Origin: Paenibacillus woosongensis
Lineage (GTDB): Bacteria; Bacillota; Bacilli; Paenibacillales; Paenibacillaceae
DNA length: 64,000 nt
Direction of reading: 5' to 3'
Assembly: GCF_030122845.1 (NCBI RefSeq)
Contig: NZ_CP126084.1
Coordinates: 1,426,001-1,490,000 of the forward strand
Below are positions 54,901-63,180 of the stretch, in pieces. The position numbers were made by a program, and so were the translations under genes. Position 1 is the first letter of the stretch; every line of letters begins with the position of its first letter. The notes below the pieces were generated by a model. It was not told the DNA's origin. It searched no databases and was given only the letters and a program-made list of their open reading frames with translations.

Positions 54901-56898
54901 AGAGAGACGAATCTGGGGAACCTCATTGCCGATGGCATGCTGGCGAAAGCGAAGGATCTCAAAAATGCGGATATTGCCCTGACCAATGGCGGGGGAATCC
55001 GCGCTTCCATAGACGAAGGCGAAATTACGATGGGCGAGCTGCGTACGGTGATGCCGTTTGGGAACACGCTGTATATTTTGGATGTGACCGGCAAACAGCT
55101 TAAGGATGGACTGGAGAATGGCGTTAGCGGCGCCAAGCTTGCCGATCTGCCGGGTAAATTTCCGCAGGTCGCCGGCATGAAGTTCAAGTGGGATCCGAAA
55201 GCTCCGGCTGGCAGCAAAGTGTATGATATCCAGATTCAAAATGGTGAGCGGTACATTCCGCTGAATGAGTCTGCGATTTACCGCTTGGCAACCAACAGCT
55301 TCGTGGCCAACGGGGGAGACGGTTATGCTTCCTTTGCCGAGGCGGTTGCGCTTGGCGCGTACCATGAGGATCTCGGGTATCCCGACTATGAGATCTTTAT
55401 CGAGCATGTGGAGCAGCAGGGAGGGACGGTCCATCCTCGGGTAGAAGGGCGTATTGTTGAACAAGCGAAGCCTGAGAGCAAACCTGGAAATGGCAGCGGG
55501 TCTGGCAATGCTGGCGGCGGCAATGCTGGTGGTGGCAGCAACACCGTCGGCGGGAGCCAAGGAAATGGCAAAAATGAGCCGGATAAGGACCACGGCCCCA
55601 GTGGAAACGGCAGTCAGGGAGCGCATGTGCTGTCCGGCGAACAGCTGCAGCGGACAAAAGAAATCGCAGCGGACGGCACGGAAATGATCCGGATTACCGC
55701 GCAGCTGTCTGACGTTGAAGCTGCTTTGGCAGCCGCCGAGCAAGGGAACCGTGAGGTCATGATTCAGGCGGAGGATAAGGACTTTGCCGGATCGGGTTCC
55801 GCTTTGCAAGCAGTGAAGGTGTCTCTTCAGGCAAAGGCGCTGGCATCAGCATCCTCTAGAGACAAGAACCTCGTCATGGTCATCCGTACCGCATCAGCGA
55901 GTTATCTTCTTCCGCTGCATGTGCTGGGTTTACAGCAGTTAGAGGGCGGTAATGGCGCGCTGGATTGGCAGGAGGCTTCGGTTAATGTCATTTTGGCACC
56001 CGTCACAGGAGAGAAGCTGCAGCAGATTAACGGTAAAGCCGCGGCTCAGGGAGCCGGAATCGTACCCGGTACGGTCTTTGATTTTAAAGTGACTTTATCC
56101 GGGAAAGACGAGGAACGGGAGATCCGTTATTTCGGGCTAACCTATGTCAGCCGAACGATCGGCATTCCCGATCATTTTGCCGATAAGCTATTAACGGCGG
56201 TGCAATATGATGAAGCGACTGGTGAATTGCTCTTCGTGCCTGCGGTGAAAATACGCACAAATGAAGGGGCTGCCCTTGAAATCAAACGCCCTGGCAACAG
56301 CATCTATGCTGTGCTGGAATACCGCAAAACGTTTGCGGATATTCATGGGCACTGGGCCCAGCAGGCGATTGAAGCCTTGGCTTCGCGAATGATCGCCAGA
56401 GGAACGGAGGATTCCATATTTGCTCCGGGGCAAGCAGTGAGCAAAGGCGAATTTGCAGCTTTGCTGATGCGGAGCCTGGGATTGGCCTCAGTTACAGCAA
56501 TCGGGGATAGCCGATTTGCTGATGTCGGCCCAAATACGCCGCATGCCGCGGAGATCGGCTCTGCTGCACAGTATGGGATCGTAACCGGCGATGAATCCGG
56601 CCATTTCAATCCGGATCAAGAGCTAAACCGCGCCGAAATGGCTGTAATGGTCGCCCATGCCCTCCGCCTTGTGGACGGCAGCGATGGAAGCAATATACCG
56701 GGCTCTTTGGCGGTATTTAAGGATCAGCACGCGATTCCTGCCTGGGCGTTCCCTGGCGCTGCCTATCTAGCGGACCGGGGTATGGTGAAGGGCGATCCGC
56801 AGGGCAATTTCGAGGCTCACGGGAAGATAACCCGCGCCCAAGCTGCAGTGATCTTGCTGAAATTGCTCCGAGAGCTTGGATTTGTGGACGAGGCATAA
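51904..56898 (+). CDS. S-layer-anchored choice-of-anchor/5'-nucleotidase multidomain protein, 1664 aa
   Basis: The order is a signal peptide (about 1-31), a choice-of-anchor I-type propeller region (about 75-595), a Big_2 immunoglobulin-like domain (about 598-676) and a calcineurin-like metallophosphatase (about 683-900). The phosphatase has HTNDTHAH, DAGDVFSGD, FGNHEFDRG and GGHTHTK. A 5'-nucleotidase C-terminal domain (about 985-1145, TNGGGIRAS) and a glycine/asparagine-rich linker (about 1190-1240) follow, then a domain of unknown type. Three SLH domains (about 1475-1664) close the protein. It should hydrolyse nucleotides or other phosphate esters outside the cell while held to cell-wall polymers. 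ATG 51904 follows GGGAGGG. It is a single gene with its own terminator. Confidence 0.9.
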   Translation: MLRNMGRRIVYLLLAVQLLAGSLFTGAAAYAEDDNAALDHLEQLEAGEIGAGGPQAGELQTDAGQAGHRQPAEAYSVTQNVYVAAASYDFTDKLYIRKIGSYRVGSTNKDGGVAEIVKYNKGNGRFYLVNGSSNPPSLDIVKLAGGALTKEKTIQVKELAETDGFQYGDLTSVDVHAETKRIAVAVQEADAAKAGKILVMDEDGNLLTTYEAGVQPDMLLFTPDGRYILTADEGEPRLAGIDPEGSVTIVDTLTEEVTHVKFDDPAVIDDLVHIRGASGADGSITGPGNKADALFDLEPEYIALSSDGETAYVSLQENNAIAEIDIVAKTVTAVRGLGVKDLNDPANSLDLVKDGTIKLENVPFFGQYMPDGIAAYDFGGQTYLFTANEGDVTEWPDRVNGTTLGKLRTRLNPDSAAAQFLEGKGTVYDKVEVAGDMGNDEVYLYGGRSFSIWNAADMRLVYDSGSDFEQITAQRLPDYFNASNSKAEKDDRSGKKGPEPEYVSVGRVGDKVFAFIGLERIGGVMTYDVTDPAAPEFVNYTNTRDFGAGLDTDTGPEGLEFIPAPDSPTGRPLLLVANEVGGTVTVLELEVTKVTLNKTDLRLNLGGAGEKLTAVVDAVGVGQIGVNWTSSNPGIAAVNGDGLVTPVSAGSAEVTAISEDGYGMAMAKVTVSEAAPADWKLTVMHTNDTHAHLADVARRGTLVREIREETAGNSLLVDAGDVFSGDLYFTKWLGLADLAFMNQLQYDAMTFGNHEFDRGTAVLAEFVSQAQFPLVSSNIDFSKDNHMVPWIRSPKTMRAGTSQAAGDAGVYPYVVFDVNGKRVGVMGLTTEDTKETSSPGKNVAFLPAAEAAAETVKAMEQEGIQIIIALSHLGYSRDKQLAGAVDGIDLIVGGHTHTKLDEPEIILNSDGGAPTVIVQANEWGKYLGRVDLYFDRNGVVLTGAGQTSGRLLPVDSQVEEDRELKAMLEPYNAELDVLKKQVIGIAGVVLDGERDHVRSRETNLGNLIADGMLAKAKDLKNADIALTNGGGIRASIDEGEITMGELRTVMPFGNTLYILDVTGKQLKDGLENGVSGAKLADLPGKFPQVAGMKFKWDPKAPAGSKVYDIQIQNGERYIPLNESAIYRLATNSFVANGGDGYASFAEAVALGAYHEDLGYPDYEIFIEHVEQQGGTVHPRVEGRIVEQAKPESKPGNGSGSGNAGGGNAGGGSNTVGGSQGNGKNEPDKDHGPSGNGSQGAHVLSGEQLQRTKEIAADGTEMIRITAQLSDVEAALAAAEQGNREVMIQAEDKDFAGSGSALQAVKVSLQAKALASASSRDKNLVMVIRTASASYLLPLHVLGLQQLEGGNGALDWQEASVNVILAPVTGEKLQQINGKAAAQGAGIVPGTVFDFKVTLSGKDEEREIRYFGLTYVSRTIGIPDHFADKLLTAVQYDEATGELLFVPAVKIRTNEGAALEIKRPGNSIYAVLEYRKTFADIHGHWAQQAIEALASRMIARGTEDSIFAPGQAVSKGEFAALLMRSLGLASVTAIGDSRFADVGPNTPHAAEIGSAAQYGIVTGDESGHFNPDQELNRAEMAVMVAHALRLVDGSDGSNIPGSLAVFKDQHAIPAWAFPGAAYLADRGMVKGDPQGNFEAHGKITRAQAAVILLKLLRELGFVDEA

Positions 56899-56943
56899 GG
56901 AACGGAACCAAGTGGGTAGGTAGCATAGGATTGGACATACCAG

Positions 56944-56967
56944 AGGACGCCGGCAGGCGTCCTTTTT
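56944..56967 (+). terminator. Terminator of the S-layer nucleotidase gene
   Basis: GGACGCC (56945-56951) and GGCGTCC (56956-56962) around GGCA, then TTTTT. Confidence 0.9.
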
Positions 56968-57005
56968 GGCTTGTATTCTTGGTCATATGTGAGCTTCAGT
57001 CTAAT

Positions 57006-57044
57006 GTCTTGGTCTCGTGTTTTGGTCTCGTGTCTTGGTCTCAC
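57006..57044 (+). repeat. Three tandem 13-bp repeats
   Basis: GTCTTGGTCTCGT, GTTTTGGTCTCGT and GTCTTGGTCTCAC follow one another in the leader of the next gene. The remainder of 56968-57242 shows no gene. Confidence 0.8.
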
Positions 57045-57242
57045 GTTCTGTCTCGAGTTTCAGCCTCGCGCCACGGCGCCGCGGGTGTCGTAGTTCATCA
57101 CTTCCGATCAGCAGCAATCGTTTGCTTACTAGAAGGCGAAGGAGCTTTCTTGTTATTGACAAGAATAGAGCGAATGGTTACCTTAAAAAGAAATGATCGT
57201 AAAGAACTGGAAAAATGCATGGGCTATAGGAGGATACATGTC

Positions 57243-58124
57243 TTGAACAAATGGATGGCAATCTTAATAGCAGGTCTCATGGCGGCGGTGGTCGCTTCGG
57301 GCTGCACAGTGAAATCAAACACAGAGGAGGTTAATACGTCTACAGTTAGTGATAGCAAGAACAACAAAAGCTCGAATGCGAATGCGACCACTTCGAATCA
57401 AAATTTGCCGAAGGCGGAGGAGCTTATACAACGGATGAACGAGGCTGGAAAGGAACTCATGAGCTTCTCGACTGAAGTGGATGTATACCAGACTATTATA
57501 AACAGGGTTTCAAATACGGCATCCACCGAACAAATTATCGATTCGCTGACGAGAAGCGATATCATTAAAGAACCGTTTCAGACCCATTCAAGCACCCAGA
57601 CGAAAATGCACACCGAGGACATGTCCATGGTTATGGAGCAGTATGTCACGAAAGATGCTATTTACATGAAGTTGGGGAATGACTGGATGAAGATGAATGA
57701 AGAGATGAGGAGCAAAGCGATGCCAAGCATGGTGGAGGCAGGCTATCCCTGGCGGCAGCTAGAGCCGTACCGCTCCGTGGAGGATGCGCTGGAAGTCAGC
57801 GAAGAGGGAGGACACTATGTTATCCGAGCGAAGCTAAATGACAGCCAGCTGTTAAAATTCACCAAAAGCTACAGAAATCAGACGAATTATCGTGGCGAGC
57901 CGCTTACGGATAACTACACCGATATAAAAATTAGGAAGGCCAACATCGTGTATACTGTCCGCAAAGACACTTATTACCCGGTTGAAGTCAGCTTATCTAC
58001 GGATATGGACGTAACGATGTCAGGCAACACATTTTCCATAAAAAGCGAAAGTTGGAGCAAATACTCCAATTATAATGAAATCCAGGAAATCAACATACCG
58101 CAAGAAGTACTGGCGGTTCAATAA
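57243..58124 (+). CDS. Lipoprotein with DUF6612/LolA-like fold, hypothetical
   Basis: The 293-residue protein has a lipobox VASGC (Cys near 20). A low-complexity spacer rich in S and N follows, then a beta-rich domain with EELIQRMNEAGKELMSFS, MVMEQYVTKDAIYMKLGNDW and TYYPVEVSLSTDMDVTMSG. This pattern matches the DUF6612-type lipoproteins common in Bacillota, whose role is unknown; the fold resembles lipid-carrier LolA/LppX proteins. TTG 57243 is chosen: TAGGAGG lies about 10 bases upstream, and the nearby ATG is out of frame. It is monocistronic and followed by a terminator. Confidence 0.82.
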   Translation: MNKWMAILIAGLMAAVVASGCTVKSNTEEVNTSTVSDSKNNKSSNANATTSNQNLPKAEELIQRMNEAGKELMSFSTEVDVYQTIINRVSNTASTEQIIDSLTRSDIIKEPFQTHSSTQTKMHTEDMSMVMEQYVTKDAIYMKLGNDWMKMNEEMRSKAMPSMVEAGYPWRQLEPYRSVEDALEVSEEGGHYVIRAKLNDSQLLKFTKSYRNQTNYRGEPLTDNYTDIKIRKANIVYTVRKDTYYPVEVSLSTDMDVTMSGNTFSIKSESWSKYSNYNEIQEINIPQEVLAVQ

Positions 58125-58132
58125 AATAGCAT

Positions 58133-58158
58133 GCACCCAGGGAAGGGGTGCTTTTTTT
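58133..58158 (+). terminator. Terminator of the lipoprotein gene
   Basis: GCACCC (58133-58138) pairs with GGGTGC (58146-58151), followed by seven T. Confidence 0.88.
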
Positions 58159-58177
58159 GTGAAAATATACCAACTGC

Positions 58178-58846
58178 TTAACTATTCGAAACTTCCCGGG
58201 TCGGTTCCCGTACGAGCTGATTGGCTGGGGAAAGGCTGGGGTTCACCGCGAAAACCCATCTCCGCACCACGAAATACAACACTTCGACTAACACGATAGC
58301 CCCGACGATATCCAGGAGAACATGCTGTTTGACGAACACCGTGGATGCTGTAATCGTCCAGGACGCAATGATAATTGTCCACTTGGATAAGGCGGACCAT
58401 TTGCATTCGGCCAGCCCTTTAAGCATCAAATAACTGGTCAGGACATGGATGCTCGGAAAACAGTTATAAGGCCCGTCGGTCCGGTAAATGAAATCAACCA
58501 GCCAGTAGGTGAGCCCCGTTTCGGTAATCTCCGGACGCCCTACGGTCGTCTGGTAGAAATAGAAGGTGATGTAACTGGCGATGAGTCCCAGGCAAAGCGT
58601 GAGCAGCGTGCGATAGTACGTTGTTTTATTTTTAAGGAAATAAGCGAAGAGCATACTGATGATGAACGGATACCACAGAATATACGGAATAATAAAAGCA
58701 GATATGAAAGGGATGTGGTCATCCCAAGAGATCATCAGGCTTCGTACGGTTGTATTGCCGTGATTTAATATCCCATAAAAAACGTTAAGCACCGGAATGG
58801 CCAAAATCCATAATAGCGGCTTGTAGTCCGCAAGCTTCCTTTTCAA
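58178..58846 (-). CDS. PAP2-superfamily membrane phosphatase (PAP2_3 / Aur1-like)
   Basis: The 222-residue protein has about six transmembrane helices. The active-site motifs are CFPSIHVLTS and STVFVKQHVLLDIV, with a preceding VGRPEI. The KQH...D form, without the usual Arg of SRxxxGxH, is typical of the PAP2_3 branch that includes inositolphosphotransferases of the Aur1 type. A role in dephosphorylating or transferring lipid head groups at the outer membrane face is likely. The start has AAAAGGAAG-type sequence only weakly spaced on the minus strand. It is divergent from the toxin gene. Confidence 0.83.
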   Translation of the reverse strand: MKRKLADYKPLLWILAIPVLNVFYGILNHGNTTVRSLMISWDDHIPFISAFIIPYILWYPFIISMLFAYFLKNKTTYYRTLLTLCLGLIASYITFYFYQTTVGRPEITETGLTYWLVDFIYRTDGPYNCFPSIHVLTSYLMLKGLAECKWSALSKWTIIIASWTITASTVFVKQHVLLDIVGAIVLVEVLYFVVRRWVFAVNPSLSPANQLVREPTREVSNS

Positions 58847-58904
58847 TCACATTCGACCCCTTATCCCCATTTTCTGTATATATGCTACTCCATAGGTATA
58901 TCAG

Positions 58905-60878
58905 ATGTGCAGGAAGATTGCCACTAAAAATTGTCTAAGATTTGTAAATTCGGTAGCCGGAACTGTAATCGATGTCAAAAACCATTATACTAAGCTCCAT
59001 TTACATATGGATAAAGAGCAGTCTAAGGATACGGCTACATGGTTTCCCCAACCAACCTATTTCACTGGGGGCGAAGGAAAGGGTTACGGTGCTATGCCAG
59101 AGAGAGGGGAAGTATTATATTTACATTTCCCTGGCAGTAATGAAGAGATTAACTATGTGATTAGCTCGGATGGCAGTGATTACGACTCTATAGCGAAGCG
59201 GATTCAAGCTTCTACTCAAAATCCAGAGCCGCCGGAGTCCAAGAAAAAACCAAATAATCGTGCTGCTGCAGTTCCAAAGAAAAACAGGAACCCGGGACAA
59301 GCGATTAATGAGGATACCATATACCGAAGTAAGCAGTGGTTTTCGCCGGGCAACAAATCTTTGCTGCTGGATGATCATCAGGTCAAGCTGCACGCTACGG
59401 ACGGAGCTTCCCAGATCACGCTGTTGGATGGTACGGGAATTATCGTCAGCAGTACAGGAAGTATGGAACTGACCGCGAAGAATTTAAGAGTTAACCCCGA
59501 TTTCGTAGGGGAACAAGGATCCATCCCAGCAGAAGGCGTGAATGTAATGCTAACAGCGGGGAAGAATGTTATTCTGCTCTGCGAGGGCAGCAGTATGATG
59601 ATGGATGAGCAGGATGGTTCCATACATATGTTGTCTGAAACGGTTCGGCTGGAGAGTCCCGAGAATCCTATGGATATTCAAGTGATGTCAGGGGATGAGG
59701 TAGAAGCTCTGTTGGCAGAGTATGAACAAATGCGTTTGGGCTACCAGCCTGTATTTTTATCGGACGGGACGCTGGTCAGTAGCGATAACAACGACGTATT
59801 GTACAATTACTTTATAAAATATGTGTATAAGCCCGATGATCAAGGAACATCTCCCGAAAAAATGTTCAAAGCTTGGAGATTAGAGTATTACGGTAAAAAT
59901 TCAAATGAGAAAAAACGTGAATATTATGGTAAATCTGCTGAATTTGTAGTAAAGGGAAATTATGCGGATGAAGTTACCGGACTCGGTGTTGGAACTAGTA
60001 TTCTTCTGGGAGTAACAGGGGTAGATCTTTTAGCAGATGGAAGAGATCTGGTACATAACTTTACGCACTGGGAGTGGAGCTGGGGACATATAGGAGAAGT
60101 TGGGCTGAATAGTTTAGGGCTCGTCCCGGTTATTGGAGCAGTTAAGAACCTGAAGTATTCGGATGACGTTCTCGCTCTCGCCAAGCAAGCAGGAAATGCT
60201 GATGATTTTATTAAAGGTCTTAATAAAATGGGCGCCCTTGTGGATGAAGCTGGTAATAAGTTTGCGTTGAGGAAGCTGGCAGATGGCAGCTATGAGCTGA
60301 TCAATGAAAGTGGTAAGGTCGTTAAAAAGATCGATGGGCTGCCTAGTGCGATTAATGAGTTGGGTGTTAAAATAGGTAAGGGGAATGGTGAGGTTGGAAC
60401 ACCGCCTCGCTATGGAGATAGGCAAATATCACAAGAAGAATATGATATATTAAGAGATCAGACACCAACAAGGGAATTAAGGGATAAAGTGAACGAAGGA
60501 CATGATAAAAAGGTAATAACCCAGGACGAGGTCCTTCCTGGCAAAACATTTAAGGGTGCATTGGAAGCGGATCATGTAGTCTCAATGGATAGAATTACTA
60601 GAATGGATGGTTTCGGGAAATTAACAGATGCCCAAAAGCTTGAAGTCTTAAATAACCCAGAAAATTTTATAGCATTAAGTAAATCTGCAAATACATCAAA
60701 GCAATCTAAGTCGTTTGAGGAGTGGACACACTATAAGAAAGGAAAGCCAGGAGAAATCGAAGTTAATCCAGAATTTAGAGAAAAAATGATTGTCAAAGAA
60801 AAAGAACTCGAAAGAAAGTTACAGAAACAGATTGATGAATTTAATGAATTGAACAGTAAGAACAAGGGAGATGATTAG
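58905..60878 (+). CDS. VgrG/spike-like polymorphic toxin with C-terminal HNH nuclease (N-terminus probably lost)
   Basis: Residues about 14-270 read like the later part of a VgrG/phage-spike-type protein (VAGTVIDVKNHYTKLHLHM, PERGEVLYLHFPG, then repeated beta segments KSLLLDDHQVKLHA, ELTAKNLRVNP, NVMLTAGKNVILLCEGSS). A helical pre-toxin region follows (about 350-480, LGLVPVIGAVKNLKYSDD). The C-terminal HNH nuclease is at about 500-645 (EADHVVSMDRI with His near 557, NNPENFIALSKSANTSKQS). The nuclease part is much more AT-rich than the front. The expected N-terminal hub region is absent, and ATG 58905 has only a poor ribosome binding site, so the gene is probably 5'-truncated. An immunity gene follows after 3 bp. 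Confidence 0.78.
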   Translation: MCRKIATKNCLRFVNSVAGTVIDVKNHYTKLHLHMDKEQSKDTATWFPQPTYFTGGEGKGYGAMPERGEVLYLHFPGSNEEINYVISSDGSDYDSIAKRIQASTQNPEPPESKKKPNNRAAAVPKKNRNPGQAINEDTIYRSKQWFSPGNKSLLLDDHQVKLHATDGASQITLLDGTGIIVSSTGSMELTAKNLRVNPDFVGEQGSIPAEGVNVMLTAGKNVILLCEGSSMMMDEQDGSIHMLSETVRLESPENPMDIQVMSGDEVEALLAEYEQMRLGYQPVFLSDGTLVSSDNNDVLYNYFIKYVYKPDDQGTSPEKMFKAWRLEYYGKNSNEKKREYYGKSAEFVVKGNYADEVTGLGVGTSILLGVTGVDLLADGRDLVHNFTHWEWSWGHIGEVGLNSLGLVPVIGAVKNLKYSDDVLALAKQAGNADDFIKGLNKMGALVDEAGNKFALRKLADGSYELINESGKVVKKIDGLPSAINELGVKIGKGNGEVGTPPRYGDRQISQEEYDILRDQTPTRELRDKVNEGHDKKVITQDEVLPGKTFKGALEADHVVSMDRITRMDGFGKLTDAQKLEVLNNPENFIALSKSANTSKQSKSFEEWTHYKKGKPGEIEVNPEFREKMIVKEKELERKLQKQIDEFNELNSKNKGDD

Positions 60879-60881
60879 TCA

Positions 60882-61586
60882 ATGGAAGAAAAACTTACTT
60901 ATTTAAGGAAGTACAATAAGAATGTTCGAATACTAGGAATAAATGAAATAAGTAGACTTAATGATAATGTAATTCCAACTGAATGGAAAAACTCGCTTAA
61001 TAATGATGATGTTAAAGTGAGAATTGATTTATTTCTGAACATATGGAAAAAAAACGTGGGGATACAATTGCGTAACACGATCTCTTATCTAAATGAACAT
61101 CTTATAAACATCGAAATTATGGAAGTTGATAGTATGTATTCAGTCTTATACACTATAAGAAATTCCAAAGGCGACATACTATATTATGAAGGACGTAATC
61201 CTAAAGAAGGTCAAAAAAACTTAGAATTAGAGGAATTATGGGATAAAACCCCTACTACAATTCGAAATTTTTATGAAAATGTTCATGACGGTTTTTACTA
61301 TTATGCTAGTGAATCGATGGGCTTAGTCCCATTAGAATCAGTAACATTTCTTGGTGACGAGGATATTGAGTGGAGTATTATTGATGAATTAGAAGAACCA
61401 ATAAAAATAAACCTTGATTCTTCGTTTGGCTTTTTTACTAATGGTATGGGGAGCTATGTAGCCATAGATTACACTAATTGTATTGATAACAATGCTACTT
61501 TTTGGTCTGCAAAATTAAAGCCCAAATATAATATCAATTTTTGGAGTTATCTAGATGAATGGATTGTAATTGGCTTTGAAACATAA
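60882..61586 (+). CDS. Probable immunity protein (SUKH/SMI1-like) for the HNH toxin
   Basis: The 234-residue cytoplasmic protein is AT-rich and acidic. Its C-terminal half, with FYENVHDGFYYYASESMGL, VTFLGDEDIEWSI and SSFGFFTNGMGSYVAIDYTN, has the pattern of SUKH/SMI1-like immunity proteins. These bind and block the matching nuclease. It starts 3 bp after the toxin stop with GGGAGATGATT upstream, so the two are translated together. Assignment as immunity protein rests on this position and the weak family pattern. Confidence 0.7.
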   Translation: MEEKLTYLRKYNKNVRILGINEISRLNDNVIPTEWKNSLNNDDVKVRIDLFLNIWKKNVGIQLRNTISYLNEHLINIEIMEVDSMYSVLYTIRNSKGDILYYEGRNPKEGQKNLELEELWDKTPTTIRNFYENVHDGFYYYASESMGLVPLESVTFLGDEDIEWSIIDELEEPIKINLDSSFGFFTNGMGSYVAIDYTNCIDNNATFWSAKLKPKYNINFWSYLDEWIVIGFET

Positions 61587-61788
61587 ATTAATAAATTAAG
61601 GAGGACCCCCAAGCGCCGAATTAATCCATCACTTAATCAATAACATAAAAAAATCATGAAATACCCGTATAAGGATTTAATCACATTGCTATTAGTAATT
61701 GTGATGGGATAATTTGACCTTATGGTCAGTAAAAAGAAAAATCAGATATTTGTCCACTCTCAATAAAATCTATATAAGCATTAATTTT
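61587..61788. other. AT-rich gap after the first immunity gene
   Basis: GGAGGACCC near 61600 resembles a ribosome binding site, but no gene of useful length follows. An 18-codon frame with a hydrophobic peptide starts at about 61657. Confidence 0.35.
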
Positions 61789-61950
61789 ATGAAATTTCTG
61801 CTTATAACTTTAACAATAAGGGGTTGTACACTAGAATAAAACCAAGTACTAATCAACGTTCAAAGGCTTATTCCAACTTGATCTATAAGGAGGAGTGAGC
61901 CTTTTTTCATACGAAAGCTAAAGAGAAAGAAACTCTAGTGAATGCAAAAG
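61789..61950 (+). repeat. About 160-bp repeat R1 of the toxin island
   Basis: It matches R2 at 63181-63340 with scattered changes and small indels. It begins ATGAAATTTCTGCTTA and contains AAAGGCTTATTCCAACTTGATC, here written as two joined blocks AAAGGCTTATTCC and AACTTGATC. GGAGTGAGCCTTTTTTCATA forms a terminator with the GGCT arm. It ends with GAAAGAAACTC...GAATGCAA. It lies between an immunity gene and a displaced toxin cassette. Confidence 0.88.
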
Positions 61951-61984
61951 GACTTGTACAATAAACAATGGGCTGAAGTCATGC

Positions 61985-62415
61985 TTGGAGAAGTTGCTTA
62001 ATGATGCAGCGTTCATTCCGGTTATTGGAGCAGTTAAGAACCTGAAGTATTCTGATGACGTGATCCCTCTCGTCAAGCAAGCTGGAAATGCTGATGATTT
62101 TATTAAAGGTCTTAATAAAATGGGTGCCCTTGTAGATGAGGCAGGCAATAATAAGTTTGCGCTGAAAAAAATAGCAGGTGGCAGCTATGAGCTGATCGAT
62201 GAAAGTGACTAGTTCCTGACGGTTGGCAAGTCCATCATAAAATTCTGGACCAAGGTGGTACCAATGATCTGGAAAACTTAGTTCTATAAAAAAACGATTC
62301 TTATCACAAGGTTATAACTAATGAGCAGAATTCAAAGGGTATGAAACCTGGGGAGAATAAAACAGTAGAATTTCCTATTCCAGAAGGAGATATTTATCCT
62401 CCTAAGAAGGAATAA
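61985..62415 (+). pseudogene. Orphan toxin cassette: pre-toxin segment plus broken HNH nuclease
   Basis: 61985-62212 encodes 75 residues nearly identical to the pre-toxin part of the VgrG-like gene (PVIGAVKNLKYSDD, ADDFIKGLNKMGALVDEAGN). It ends at TAG. In another frame 62214-62288 reads VPDGWQVHHKILDQGGTN, then DLENLVL and an in-frame TAA, and continues KNDSYHKVITNEQ up to the TAA at 62413. This is an HNH/LHH-type nuclease end with HH, two Asn and a late His. So a second toxin tip was parked here and then damaged by a frameshift, a nonsense change and probably a deletion. An SMI1-type immunity gene follows 22 bp on. Confidence 0.75.
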
Positions 62416-62437
62416 ATACTTTTAAGAAGGTGATTAT

Positions 62438-62893
62438 ATGTGGAAAGAGCAAGTTAGTCATATTTCTAAGATAAGGAAAAAAAGGAATCGGAAACTAAAT
62501 TTACCTGCTAATGAAAATGAGTTATCAAGCTTTCGTAAATCAGTAGTGGAGAAATTTGGTGAAGATGTGCTGCCACAGCAATACTATGAATTTTTGAAAA
62601 CAGTTAATGGAATTGAATTTAATGGACTTAAAATTTATGGGATCGACCCAATTTTTTTAGATTCTAAGTCAATAAATCAGGTGGATAGTTTTTTTGATGC
62701 CAATGAAACATGGGAGTCAATTAAAGATGAAGATGAGTTGATTTTTTTTGGAGATTCAGATATTGCTTGGTATTGTTATAATGTTTCTAAAAAATGTTTT
62801 GTTGAATTAGATAAACCTTCAGGCGAGCTTATGGAAACTTTTTGCGATTTTGATACCATGCTTCAATCTGCTTTCTCTGTAGCGCTTAATTAA
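62438..62893 (+). CDS. SMI1/KNR4-family (SUKH) immunity protein
   Basis: The 151-residue protein has the SUKH layout: an early helix EQVSHISKIRKKRNRK, LPQQYYEFLKTVNGIEFNGLKIYG, and a C-terminal IAWYCYNVSKKCFVELDKPSG. This family neutralises nuclease and other polymorphic toxins. The start has AAGAAGGTG upstream. It follows the broken orphan HNH cassette, so it is its matching immunity gene, kept intact although the toxin is dead. Such genes can still protect against sister cells carrying the live toxin. Confidence 0.82.
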   Translation: MWKEQVSHISKIRKKRNRKLNLPANENELSSFRKSVVEKFGEDVLPQQYYEFLKTVNGIEFNGLKIYGIDPIFLDSKSINQVDSFFDANETWESIKDEDELIFFGDSDIAWYCYNVSKKCFVELDKPSGELMETFCDFDTMLQSAFSVALN

Positions 62894-62920
62894 TTGTAGA
62901 ATCATAAGGAGTAAGATTTA

Positions 62921-63172
62921 ATGGCAGTTTTTATGATAATGCTGAAGGACTATGAGGACGAAGAAAGAGTTATATACACTTATGGACCAAATGAAGAAAT
63001 AATGGGGAGAATTGAATACGATAAAAAAAATGGTGTGATAAATCAACTCTCTCCAATTGATTCTGACAGTTATGCTGATGATTTCTTTTTTAAAAGAGCT
63101 GGAAGAAGACTGGCAAGAATGATAATTAAAGAAAATAACAACTTTGTTGAAAGGACAACTATTGAATCGTAG
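62921..63172 (+). CDS. Small protein of the toxin island, unknown
   Basis: The 83-residue protein starts ATG after AAGGAGTAAG. It reads as mixed beta/alpha with MAVFMIMLKDYEDEERVIYTYG, GRIEYDKKNGVINQLSP and RAGRRLARMIIKENNNF. No family is recognised, though short proteins of this type (strand-rich start, charged helix end) often sit beside SUKH genes. It is AT-rich like its neighbours and lies 27 bp after the SMI1 gene, probably in the same transcript. Confidence 0.65.
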   Translation: MAVFMIMLKDYEDEERVIYTYGPNEEIMGRIEYDKKNGVINQLSPIDSDSYADDFFFKRAGRRLARMIIKENNNFVERTTIES

Positions 63173-63180
63173 AAAGTTTA

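Noticed and set aside
52345..55809. Several minus-strand frames opposite the S-layer nucleotidase, up to 429 codons
   Set aside because: They lie wholly inside a multidomain gene with clear motifs and lack ribosome binding sites; high GC explains their length.
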